Shown in pieces: positions 39,881 to 54,500 of a DNA stretch of 64,000 bases. Origin of the DNA: Alitta virens. Its lineage: Eukaryota; Annelida; Polychaeta; Phyllodocida; Nereididae. The DNA lies in contig OW028575.1 of NCBI GenBank assembly GCA_932294295.1, forward strand, positions 15,938,058 to 16,002,057. The letters are read 5' to 3'. Below the pieces are notes generated by a model. That model was not told the origin of the DNA and searched no databases. It saw only the letters and a list, made by a program, of their open reading frames with translations. The position numbers and the translations under genes are program-made. Within the stretch, counting starts at the first letter, position 1. Every line of letters begins with the position of its first letter.

Positions 39881-42800
39881 CAAGCAAGTAAGTAAGTAAG
39901 TACTTTTATGGCTCTCTAAGCATGCATTCTTGCAATTTTCATTCAGAAAACACAACCGTTAGTTTTTCATTACATGCCTAGTAGTTTGTCTACCCATACA
40001 GACAAGTCCAGGTTTCAAATTACCTGGTTATGCAAGCATAGGGTAATTATACTTTTTTCTTTCACCTGAAATGTTTTTATGATTGCCTACATATGTGCAT
40101 ATATGGGTCTACATAATTTAAGAAAATCATGGCAGAGGATGTTTTTTTCAGGAGCAAACTGCACCTGCTGCTCTACTACAGTGAATTTACCTGGTAAAGT
40201 GATACAGTCCAAAACTATCATTAATGTTTTAATAGCATCATTTCTATCAGCCATGTATATCATTCTAATTCATTCACCAACTTGTTCAAAATAACTACAC
40301 TAGAAATCATCACAAAGGTAACAGAACGTGCAATTGTGCACCCTAGACTCAGATTGCATGGTGCTATATGATATAGTATACCGAAAATTGCTATGCACTC
40401 AACACAGATAATGACTGAGTTAGAAAGTTTCCCCGCAAAGTAACAGACAGTGAAATGAGCAGACATCATGAAAAGGCTCACAATGAACCAAGTACTCCAG
40501 CCCAGACACGGGTAGCACTCTCCCTTTTTATCTATTGTCAATAAAACCTGCATAAACGCTGGATAGGAAGGAGAAAAGTTGCACTCCAAATTTTAAAAAA
40601 TGCATCTTGCTCAGAAAGGGCACAACAATACCGAGTCCTATTTCAGTACAAGATGGACATGTAGGAAAGAGCAGGAACTACTGTACAAAAATGCATGTTA
40701 AAACAATGCTCTGCAACAAATTGCAGAGGATGTCACACCATTTTGCATATATATTCGAGTTCAATCTATAGCCTCGGCCTCTAAGTGAGACCGGCCTCTA
40801 TATAGACCCGGCTTGTAATTAAGAAATTGTGGTAATATTGTTGGCTAAATGATTTGCAGTTTGTTGGATGGCCATCACTGAGGATCACCAGAGATACCTA
40901 AGTCTTGATGGAAATCCCATGTAGTTATTTCTGAATGAGGAAATTATATGGACATCGTAGTGTTTTCGAATTATAATGGCTGTTGTATTAAAAATCAATT
41001 TCCTGCCTGCTTATTTAAAGTCAAATTTGCAGAACACTTTGGACAAATCCAAGTTTATCTTTCTTCCAGTTGTCACAAAAGGTATATTCAACACTTATGA
41101 GAAAAATAAATAGAAATGTGATATAGACGTCTAAGGGTATGATGGAATAAACAGAAATTGAATATTAAAGATTAGGATGGTAAAAAAAGGCAAATTTATG
41201 GAATGCGTGTCAATAGGCCTGTATTAATTTAATGGGCTTGAGGCAACTTTAAAAGTCGTAAACCCCCCCCCCCCCCCATAAGATTCAGATGTTTTGGAAT
41301 GTCATGAATGTTTGAATTTATTATAAACAATGAAATATAATTGCATAGAACATCCTGATACTTTCTTGCTCTGACAACCGTTGCGGCGTGATTGACAGAT
41401 GACGTGACTCGCGCACCATTTGCATGACGTCGCGTCAGAACGTCGTCTCCTGTCGTCAAGACGTTCTCCGATTAAAGTGAGGATTCGACTGGAACAATTT
41501 GAACGTTCTACTGTTTTGACCCACCTTGAAAACATTCGCCCTTGAAATTAAATTGGCCAGTTACACTTGCCAGCTTAGTTGCAGGTTCAGCGTTCAATTC
41601 CCAGCCCAGGCACCCTTGAGTTAATGTGCAGAGCAGACCTATGTTTACTCGGTGTTGATACGCGATCCAAATCTCATCCCCTTATCATTACGTCTGCCTC
41701 TGGCACCTGGCAGTATAAGCTTCAGACCAGTAGGCCGAGTTAAAACAAGATTGCTTGACTGATTGATTGTTGCTTGATCGATTGATTGATTGATTGATTT
41801 CCAGGATGGGAGGACCAGACCCCCTTGACTTCATCAGTATGTTACATCACGTTGGAGACGCTGACAGAGGAATTCCAGAACACTGGCATTACGTAACATT
41901 TGGCTTCAGTGATCTCCATGGCGACGGAAGAGTCCACGAGTAAGTCTTTTGAACTATATTTGAGACATTTTGACTATCGTTTAGAAAACATTGCTTGGTA
42001 ATAAAGACCTCACTTGTTAGATAAGTGAAATAGTAAGATTACGGCAATAAGATTTTCATAGTAACAATTCCTGCTTGCAATTTAACTCAATCTTACCATC
42101 ATCGTTATATTTTAATATATAGTTTATCACTTTATTTGCACTCTCGACTATCAGCATCAGACTGTTGTGTCTTATGTTATTGTCTGACGAGTATAAATAA
42201 AGTTCATTCTTATTCTTGTTTCACTTTCACAAGATAATGAACGCCAACTAAACAATTCAGCTGCAGATTTCGTGTGTCTTGTCATTTGACTTAGTAATGC
42301 AGACAAAAGAGCAATAAAAATAGACAGATAAGATTAAGACACCAAAAGATATCTATCTTGGCTGACAAGTGAACAGGTGGCCACAACAACTGAGCTTTGA
42401 AAAAGTTACCCTAATTATGAAGAGATAGAATCTGCAATTATGCCCGACAAACACCATTCAATTAGACAATTAGTGTCTTGATGTATTGGTCAGGTACCTC
42501 CAGAACGAAGACAGGTGGAGAGAAAGGGGTACTATGGAAAGGCTAAAGACAAGCTGTACAGTAAAGCTGTTGGGTTTCTTGAGCAAAATAATATATATGG
42601 ATCAGTATGAAGTACATAGGGACCTAAGATCAACTGTGATAGGCCTAGGCCTACACAAGAAGTCCATTCTTCTTTCTTTCTTTCTTTACTTATTTCAATT
42701 GAGGCTAACACACTTTTAAATGACTAGTTTAGGCCTAAACTGATTAAACGTCATTTGGCACCCCTTGAAGGGCACTCCATATCACCCTTTCTCATATCCG

Positions 42801-45800
42801 CTTCATGGCTAAATGTTGATGACCATTTCTTTCACGGTCCACGACTGTCCACCCACCGGCCCTTCGAGTACCTGAGTAATGGGGATAATGTCTCCCTGAT
42901 TACCTTCCTCACAGCCTCCTGTCACGCTAATATGGCGTTATCTTCGTAAAGACCTGCAATGTTACTGTTCGTCTGCAAATTTCCGCCATGACGCTGACAC
43001 TGTCATCCGCAATGGCGTGCAGACGAAAGTTATTCAAATTGTCTGTAAAGTTAACAAAATATGAAGGAAAAGTACGAAAGAGCCAAAAAAAAAAGAGCAG
43101 TCACAAGCACTAAAATGATAATTAAGCTAGGCAAGCACGCGGTCAGAATTATATAATTGGCTATAAAGTAGGCCCTACATTGTATTTTGTTTAATAACTG
43201 GAATAGACTGCAACATAGATTAAACTTTTCTTTGTTAGCTTGCAGCATCAGTCATTCTTAAATTACCCTGTTTTGCTAGATATATTTTTTTCGTCAAAAT
43301 ACATTGTATATATTTTAAATGACCGCCCATGATTATGCGGGTATGAAGCAGCGTAAAAAAAAATGTTTTCCTTTGTTCAACTTTCCAATCGAAATCCATT
43401 CAAAAACATTTGATACAATGTTCACATTCTTTGCTATTCCTTTGTCCCACAGGTACACGGGGAAAGGGAAACAAAGCGGTTTTGGAATGGAACTTTCTTT
43501 TCGTCTGCGAAGGAAAGATAAAGAAGAGAACGCCCCCATGTGGCCAGCCACCTTACTAAACTCACTGGCGCGATATGTTTTTAAAACTGGTAAGCTATAG
43601 ACTCCTCTATATATACTTCATACAGTTGCACCTCTTCACTATGGTCACACCAATGACTGGTCCATGGACGCATTAGAGACGTACTTGGTTCTTACGACCA
43701 CATCTCAGTTAATATATATCTATGCAACATTGAAGCAGTAAATAAAAGAGTGATACAGAGCTGTGGTTGTACAACGCGATTATAGTGTGCCTTCTCAACT
43801 CCAAGCAGCTTTGGATTGAAAAGTGTTACATTAACTATGATCTAAGCAGCATGTACATTTAATTTTGCTACATTTAAAATTGCCATGCATGGGAATATAT
43901 CATACTTGACAAGCATAAAATATTTGTGGCATTGTTTCATTCTGGAAAGAGCAACATTGGCTCATGGCATTAAGGCCCCAAATGAGAATGTGCAAAAAAA
44001 CAAAAAACTCATGGGCATAAAGCATCTTTCAAGTCAACCAATAAGGTCTGAATTTATTAGACAGGGACAGCATTCTTTGCTCATACAAAGACTTGCGACA
44101 AGTTTCTGTTGCTTTATTTAAAAGAAAACATGGTTGAGAGCACAAAAGCATTCCACTCGTAAAGCGTAAGAGTTATGCAAAGTTTTTTTTTAGAGGCGGT
44201 CAAGCAAAGGACCGAGGGCAAGATCTTGCACCCCTTTTTGTCACCCTTTGGAATTCACCCATTAGGTACACTTAATCGAGTGCTTTATGAAGGCCTATGA
44301 TCTAATGGGTTATATGATGAATGGCGACAAACAACATAAGACCTTCATGAAACCAGCATAAGGTCCATTGTAATCTGTCCATTTACAAATATCTCACGTA
44401 TGTCATCAAGTTATGAAGTCCAACCCTACAAAACACTTCAAAACTTCACTAAAAGCCAACCATAAAAGAATCAATTTGATGGGTCAGTGCCCAAGATCCC
44501 ACTAAATTCAAATCTATTTACTTCGTTGTTCCATTCAAAAAATACAATCAGGAAATGGCACCTGCATATATGACAGCCGTTATACTTCTTTTTCAGTCAT
44601 CTTTTTTAGTTTTGACTGAAAAAGTAATAATAAAATCCAGACACCCCACAGGCTTGTGAAATTAACATGCTTTTTAAAAAAGACACCTTCATTCCAACGT
44701 TTAACTTGTTTGATCATGGTGTATTCCAACATTTCACAGTTCTTTCTTTATTTTTGAAATATTTTCTTTTTTTATAAAACCACAAAATTCCAGGTTATCC
44801 AGGCCTCATTTTATGTCAGAAATTTATTATATTTCCTCATACCATGCATACAAGTCGCCTTACATGTATAGCGCTACTAAAATCGTGAAATTCTAGAAAT
44901 TGTGTTTGCAAAATTGGCCCTTTTACGTCTAGGTACAAGGTATTACATGTCATAATTATGACTTTCTGATTCCTTGCGGTTTTTGTAATTAACCTGTGAT
45001 CAGTTTCAACCTGTAACTTGATTCAACAATGCATTCGACCTGGTGCCCATGCTTTGTTGTTATGAAGTCGAATGCTTCACCGTGACCATGTAATAGCGGT
45101 TATGTTTCGGGTTAAAGGCAGTTATAAATCATTGCTTTCTTTGTGAACAAATATAGATTTCGTCATTGTTAGAATGTAGATATACAGATAGTGTCACTCT
45201 GATTGATGGTACTTGTATCACTATATGTTTGTTACTATAGGGGTGCTAGATCTGTGTAAATTTGAATTCTTTATACAAGATTTATTCCACAAAGAATGCA
45301 TGCCTCCAAGTACTCTCTGCTCTGTGACTGTGAGTAGTAAAGCCAGCGTTGGATTTTGTTTCATACGATCTGGATGTTTCAAGTTAACTTCTATTGCAAC
45401 TGAATGGTCTAACCAGCTACCAGAAGCAGATGCAATGATGAGATGAAAAGGCTAAGAGACGAAGCCACACATTGACCACATGGGGAATGGGTAAAGCGCA
45501 AAGGGACGTATAGTCGTATACTATATTTATTACATATTGGCCTCATCATAGAGCATAGGTACTGAATGGGCATTGTTTTTACTTGCTCCAGCATAGACAA
45601 TGAATACTAAAGTTAAAACTGTGTAAAAGATGAGGACCAGAAGTTGTTGGCACACCTAGTAAAAGACCACTGTGCCCTCACTCATCAGACACTCAATATA
45701 TCAGTGTACTGTGTACATGGCACTTTCTTTTATACTGCCTCAGTGTAATTGCTTATTGCTACAGTATATAAGCTGTCTGTTACTGTCTCAGCTTAGACGC

Positions 45801-48315
45801 TCAATACTAGGTCTGCAAACAGCTGTACAGAGAGGAGAGACCTTGCTTTATGATGGATGCGATTTAGCTTCAGAAGATGGTCCAGGACAACAGCAGAATC
45901 TCGAGAAGAGATTATCAATGTCTTTACCATTTAACCGTGCACCTATAGCTGTTTACAATTATAAGTTCATTTTACTATTCTCATTTGGTAGGTAATGTCT
46001 TAAACTGTGGAGACCATATCCCATGGAACAGGCCCCTGGATGGGCAGAGTCAGTCCAAGATCCAACATATGCTGGTCACTGAGGATCCAGAACTGAATTG
46101 CCTGGACACTCCATATGGATACATGCAATTCAGACAGGTCAGTCAAACGTTATAGTCTGTTTTTACAATCATTCCCTTTCTTAAATTTTGCAACCATAAT
46201 AGTATTGTTTTCCATTTTAATTACAGGTTGTTGGTATAACGGAGGCAGAAATGAGAGCAGTTCAAAAATGGAAAGGAAGTGGAGTTGTTGATCTCTTATC
46301 AAGAGTGCCACAGTAAGTTGACTATGAATGATCTTAGTCTATCCTTAGATTCCTTACAAATACGTAATATGCATTCAGGAATTACTATACATCAAAGTTG
46401 TATTTAACATACACTCCTTGGCAAAAAAAAAGCAAGAAAAAATGAGGCAAGCCAATGTGTATCAGTGTGCTTCCAGCAAAAACCTTTTGCAAAGAGAACT
46501 TTTATACTGCCTTGAAATACTGTTTCCTTATAAAATCAGTCCAAAGTTAACATTCCAGGAAGATGCTGTAATTAGCCGAATAGCAAATATGACAAAAATG
46601 TGTTTTAGTCTGACTCAACAATTCAGTTTATTTTGGCTTGGACAGAGGACAGATCTGAACTAGTTAGGATGTTATAGGCACAAAACAAAGACAAGCTAGT
46701 AGAGGGAAACAAAATTTGAATGGGAAATCATTCGGAATAACCTACGCTGGTGAGCCAGACTAGTTTTTCATAAATTCTTGTCCTCTATTTTCTGCAAGAA
46801 TCACTATCCAAAACTGTAAAACAGTAATATTTCACTAAAACAATTGGAAAGTTAAAAATGGAATAGTTTTTCCTGAATTTTCAGTTTTAAAAGTAAGTTT
46901 TGAAGTAGCACTCCTTGGTAGCAGACCCAGGAAAGGTTCTGTCCTGGAGTGTGGTAGCATTCTTTTTACAGAAATGTTTTATTTTATTTTTTGTCAGACT
47001 TTAAATGTCTTGCCTAATTGGAAATTACCCCGTTGCTAGCCTTTTCTTGTGTGCCCGTGACATATCATTCAAGTTGAGATAAACCCTTGGTAAATGCCAA
47101 AATGAATCACTATTGCTGTGTGAATAGACACGTACAGTGTCTTAATGAAATGTTAAAGCTTGACTGTTATCATAAAACTTTGCAAAACTTTCAAGCATTC
47201 TTTGGCAATTACAGACTTTGCTATACATTGGCATGCCTCTTTTTTTCCCCCAGGAGTGAACACTGTATCATTTACTATCAGTAATTAATCCAATATATCA
47301 TTTGATTTTTAATCACTGGAGTAAAGTTAATACAATACATAATATGACTTTTTAAGCAATAAGTATGGTAACATTTTGCCATGTTGTATCTCTACACTGT
47401 GTAAGCTGTAATTGTCCCTTCTTTTACAGTGCTGGAGGAGTGTACCTCGTCACAGACATGCACAGAAAACATTCCATCTTTGACCTGGACAGGAGCTACA
47501 TGCACGTGGTCAGAGACAGCATTGAAAGAGAGGGTTCCAACCTGGGTCACGTGACTTCCGCTTGTCTGTGGGAAGAATCTATGTCAAAGTAAGGGGGATT
47601 TCCAAAGTATTTTGACAGACCCAGTGCTATGTATATTGAATGCAAATCAGCACATATTAATATTTATTCATATTATTTCAGTAAAGAGAATAATGCCAAC
47701 CTGGCCAACAAAGAAATCATTGAGTTAAATGGTAACCACCAGAAAGCCTTGGACATAGTTCACATAAGGCTGGACTTGGAAGCTGCTGAGTTATTGCCTT
47801 TGATAGTCAAGTAAGTTTTCATATTGTATTTCTTAGTTTTAGGACTTTTTAATTTATCCGACATGGGATATTCAATTTGACTCCTACTCATAAAAAATAA
47901 AACATCCAACTAGAAGGATATTAACACGATTAAAGTAAGTTCCACATGTTACTTAATTATATCCCAATACACTTTCAAAAAAACCTACAGGTTTAAGAAA
48001 TGAATCTTTAATAACATTTCAGAGGGCGTTTGATGAAGGGCAGGTACTTCGTCTTCCAAAATGTGACTGGGCAGGTGATTATTTTCATTCCTCCAGAGTT
48101 CAGTGCAGAGATGATTTTGGTGGATGCAAATAACCCTATCATGGTTGATGGAAAAGCCTTGCAAGTAAGTAATTACAACAAAGCACTAATTTAAAGCACA
48201 ATGAATTTATTCCACAATAACAGGATAACTTTCGTAGTGTGAACATTTAAGAGAATGGAAATCAAATCCAGTCAGTCAGTCAGTCAGTCAGTCAGTCAGT
48301 CAGTCAGTCAGTCAG

Positions 48316-48346
<31 letters not shown>

Positions 48347-48726
48347 GGTTATTGTGGTTTAAAACAACCATACAGCTGTACACCAAATTTTCTTGATTGC
48401 AAGCCTGGTCTATTAATTAAAGGCCTTTCCCTCTGATTTAAACCAGACCACTCTAAATCATAACTGCAGGCCAGCCTTTATTTTAGAGATTGAAATCAAG
48501 ATGTATGTTAATTAGTTTTAAAAACTATTATCACCAATCATTTAAATGACTTTTTGTTTGCTTTCAGATTTATTGCACCCATGAATTCATCAAAGAAATG
48601 GCACAAAAATTCAGCATCTTGGATAACACAGAACAAATCAGGAATTCTTTACCTCGGATGTTCACTTTGCATAATCCCAATCTGACCATGACAGTGGTTC
48701 CAGTGGGGCACATTCCCATTCATTGA
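35291..48726 (+). CDS. SUFU: Suppressor of fused (SUFU), complete
   Basis: Nine coding exons: 35291-35472, 41805-41939, 43453-43589, 45992-46137, 46227-46312, 47430-47588, 47682-47810, 48023-48164 and 48568-48726. All junctions are gt..ag with phase continuity, giving 424 aa. Recognisable blocks: GGPDPLDF, IPEHWHYVTFGFSDL, SGFGMELSFRLRR, WPATLL-SLARYVF, CGDHIPWNRPLD, IQHMLVTEDP, VTDMHRKHSIFD, EGSNLGHVTSACLWEES, then LLPLIVKGRLMKGRYF. SUFU binds GLI/Ci in cytoplasm and nucleus and restrains Hedgehog signalling. Vertebrate SUFU is about 484 aa; here the disordered insert between the two lobes (about residues 275-306) is very short. ATG 35291 has the better context (gcaATGg). An in-frame ATG at 35222 would add 23 aa. 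A possible polyadenylation signal is AATAAA at 49541. Confidence 0.93.
39770..39902. repeat. (AAGT)n microsatellite
   Basis: Nearly pure run of gtaa/aagt tetranucleotides with a few c and a variants, inside SUFU intron 1. Confidence 0.95.
41264..41278. repeat. Poly-C tract
   Basis: Run of about 15 C in SUFU intron 1. Similar C runs occur near 10823-10838 and 35128-35142. Confidence 0.9.
41560..41804 (+). mobile_element. tRNA-derived SINE ending at the SUFU exon 2 acceptor
   Basis: B-box-like ggttcagcgttcaattccc near 41585. The body matches the SINE at 19435-19715 (cagcc-aggcac-ctt, then ttactcggtg), and the 3' part matches 34195-34250. The tail from about 41745 is tgcttgactgattgattg-type repeats running straight into tgatttccag, the 3' splice site of SUFU exon 2. 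Confidence 0.6.
44588..44624. repeat. Perfect 11-bp inverted repeat in SUFU intron 3
   Basis: ctttttcagtc (44588-44598) and gactgaaaaag (44614-44624). The left arm resembles a splice acceptor, but no supported exon follows it. Confidence 0.7.
48269..48346. repeat. (CAGT)n(CAAT)n microsatellite
   Basis: About 12 CAGT units change abruptly to about 7 CAAT units, inside SUFU intron 8. It resembles the tetranucleotide tails of the SINEs in this window and may be a SINE tail remnant. Confidence 0.95.
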
Positions 48727-49746
48727 TCATTTTAAAGACATTTTTGATTCATTCATCTATTCACATAAGGTCTCATTTATCATATATATCTATATATATA
48801 ACATTTTGTGTAATTGAGCTCAGTTACTTGCAGAGTGTATAGATCTTTGAACCATAGGCGTTGAATATGGGGGAGGGGGGCTGTGGGGGTGCCAGCCCCT
48901 CCAGGTCTGGTACTTTACCATTACAGCCCCCTGCATCCCTTGACTAAGTTGACTTAAGCCCCCGCAGGTCATGGGAGCTTCCTACGCCACTGGATCTTTC
49001 CCTAGTCAAATATTTTGTCAAATGTCACTGATTGTGTTCAGCATGTTGCATATGTCGTAAGGTCAGCAGTACAGAGATTAAAAATCAAAATAGACTAATT
49101 TTGGTCCCGAAGAATATCACGGTCTTCTAAGATCAAGATCGAACACAAATATTTATTGAATTTTCATTTGCTGTAAATCGAAATGGCTATTTTACCCATC
49201 AGTCTCAAAGTAACTGGGCTGCATGCCCAATCACAAACATACCACTCGGTTTTGAAAAACATTTATAATTAAGTCTGACAAATGATGAAATTATTCATGT
49301 ATTGTTACCATTGTAGCTGTGTGACTACCATCCTTTAACTGCCAAATACTATGGCTACATCCAAATGATCTCAATTTTTTATCATTTTCACAGTATATGA
49401 AACCCCTTTTAATTAATACCCTTTACAATACTATATAGCTGCACTTACTAATGCCTAAACTCATCCAAACATATTGTGTTCAATACTTTAATATGCTGGC
49501 ATATTGTATCATACCTAGAAATGTACATATGATGTAATTGAATAAAATATTTTGTGAACAAGAAATCAATACTTTTTCGATTTTGTAATTGTTGAGCTCA
49601 ACGAGCGTGTTAGAAATGATCATCTGCAACATCAGATCATAACAAATAGCACTTTTCCATTCTTCACAACTGTGCCATGATAAGCTGTATTGCACATACA
49701 TGTATTTCTGTAAACAAATTATCTAAATAATAAAATCCTTATAATT

Positions 49747-51560
<1,814 letters not shown>

Positions 51561-54500
51561 ATGGTTCATGTGCAAGCATTAAGACGGTTCTTAGGTAATC
51601 ATGGTGTAATTCGGTCATTACCAGCTTTCCAATTCAGCCAAAAGTTTGGAAAGAGTTATAGGAGTCCTTACTGTACATCAAGCAAAGACACAAGTTCAGG
51701 TAATTAATCAGTGTTACTGTAAATGATATAGAACTGTAAATAGCTTAATAGATAAAACTGTGAATGACCAGTCAAACTGTTTCTCCTTATGCATTCCAAA
51801 ACAGTTTTTAAGGCATACATTTAAATGCGAATAATATTTAACTGTTTATGATTTATGTCATCTTCACGATGTCAAGGTGTCTTATTGTCGCTTGAGCTGT
51901 GCCAGCTCCCATGCACGGCGATCTTTGCCGAGGGGAAAATGGATTTATGTTAATTACATCAATCCAAAAAGTATACAAAAGCAAGCATAAGCCTACTAAT
52001 GTAGTACCATTACTTTTAATATATATTTGTAAATTTTGTGTATACATGTCTTCTGTTACCACTGGTTACCTGTGTAAGATGTGATAACCTTAAATATAAC
52101 CCCAATCTATTTATTTAATTTTTTTTATTTACAATGTGCAGGTGCAACAAAGGATGATGAAACAACACTTCAAGCACATTTCAGGAGGGTTATGAGAAAT
52201 GTGCCACAACCAGGTAATTTATTGTATAAACAGCATATTAGGATATTTTTAAAAGTCCATGAAGTATGTCACAAAACTTCAAATAGCCAAATAAAAGCTC
52301 AACAACACTAACATATATAATTGTCCTAGTCTATGTGTAAGTTAATGTAACAATTATTTTTGGTAACCATAAATAAATATTGTTTTTGTTACCTTGGTGC
52401 CTGTCCTGGCTACCTAACACCTTTTCATGCATGTATCAGCTAATGTAGGCAAATTCATGATTTCCAAAACTCTTTAAAGATGGCATGTATTTGGATGCTA
52501 AGTTAATGCAAAATGCACTTCTATATATGCACTGATTTATTCCAGTGGTGGTAGTGACAACGGCCAAATTTGACAAACAATCTAAACAGCAGTTTAAGCG
52601 AGGGGCAACATGCAGTTCCTTTACAAGCATTTCCTTGTCACCTCCAATTGTGTCATTTGCGATGAGTCGTCCCAGGTAAGACAAAAAAAAAAAGAGAACA
52701 TAACTTGAATCAGAGTAATATTTCTCAGCTTTCCTAAGTCTAAATCATATTTCCAACTATATAGGTTTCTTTCCATTTCAGCCGCCTACACGACTTTTTG
52801 CTGGACACAAATAAATTCTCAGTACATGTGTTATCCCAGGACCAGGTAGAAGTCTTAATTATTTCATTTGAATGTCAACTAGATTTGATTTGTTTCATTT
52901 TATCTCTTTTTTTTTGTCTCAGTGCTACTGCTCTGTTGCTTGGTCAACTTGTATGACCAGCTTCCATATAGTTCACACCATGTTACTTATATTCCATGGG
53001 TGGGGTCGTTGAGGCGATGACACTTATGTTATTTTTAGCTTCTTGGATCCGCCTATATGAAGAAAAATGTGCCAACAGAAAAATAGAATAACATGTACCA
53101 CACCAATGTTATTTAATAGGAAATTATATTTAATTTGGGAATTTTCAACCGACCCATTACAAATTGCCCTGAGAGGATCCGAGAAGCTAAAAATCGAATA
53201 AGTGTGGCCTTACTTACATTTCCCTACCCATTGACACATCAGTTGTCTAGGGCCACAACTCATACCCAGGAGCTTTAGCAGATCTGGCCTATGTATTAAC
53301 TGGCCAATACCTTGACCATTAGGCACCCACCTTTTTAGAAGTAATGAGCATATGTGTGTCCCCTGAGAAATGGTCCTCACATTTACGGACAAATTTAACT
53401 TTTCCAGGTTGGACATGCTGTACACTTTGCCAAAGCAGTTGTTGAAGGAAAATGTCAGTTCCAGGACGTGAAACATGAATTAAATGCTGAGGTAACTATT
53501 ATAGCTGTTCTGTACATGGGCTGCCAAAGACAGTTCTGGTCTGTAAAACTACATGCACACTAGGCCGGGCTGGATGTCGTATGCTTTACGATACTTTTAT
53601 ATGATATTCGGTGTTTTATATGAATATGTATGTATTATAAAACATGGGGAATTGCCGGCTACTTGCCCACAAAAATGAAAATTTCATTATTGAAGGAAAA
53701 TGTCAATTCAACAATGTTCAAGGACGTGAAACATGAACACTTAGCTTCCTTGAATTATACATTCAGAAATTGTATAATTTTTAGTATTGTTGAAAATTAT
53801 AATAAATAATTTTATGCCATTTGTAAAATTGCAATTATCACTTAATTAGTTATTTTACATGATTTATTTAATTTGAACTGGTAAATGTGTGTTACTAATA
53901 ATATTTTGTGCCTAAACAATGCTAAAACATTTGTAGTCGTTACACGGAGGTTGTATTTTCTTTTATGCAACACTCATAATTAAAACAATACTCCTTTTGG
54001 AACCTATAGTGGATGCTTTTGACACTTGACTTGATAGTGCAAATTGCAATTAAGATTGGTCAGGGGGACACCTTTGATGCTAGTTTGGCTTGAATTTATC
54101 ACCCTCGATCAATTGCCATTAGAGCTAGAAGGGTAAATTGCAACTACAATGCTCATTGCAGTGGTCCTATTGTAATCTTGCATAGCACTCCAATCATCTA
54201 GGCCTATAGCCATGGCCTAGCTGTTGTGGTGGTGGCGCTCCATATCCTTATAATATCGGAAATGTCAGAAATTGAAATATCATATTTAGTCATAATGTTG
54301 ATGTGCTGCTATCTGGTGATACTGGTCTCATTCCTTTTATCATAAAATCGTATAGCATCGGTAAATCGATCCAGTCCTAATAAACACACCTTATCTCGAC
54401 ATTGTCTCCACTGGCTAATTTGAATCAAAGACTGATGTGCCCAACATAAAACTGTTATATTATACTGATTGATACCCCATGTGCGGAGACAGCCAGTTTC

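Noticed and set aside
47589..48022. A missed SUFU exon encoding the disordered insert
   Set aside because: The introns here are about 93 and 212 bp with in-phase strong splice sites and no extra open block, so the short insert appears real.
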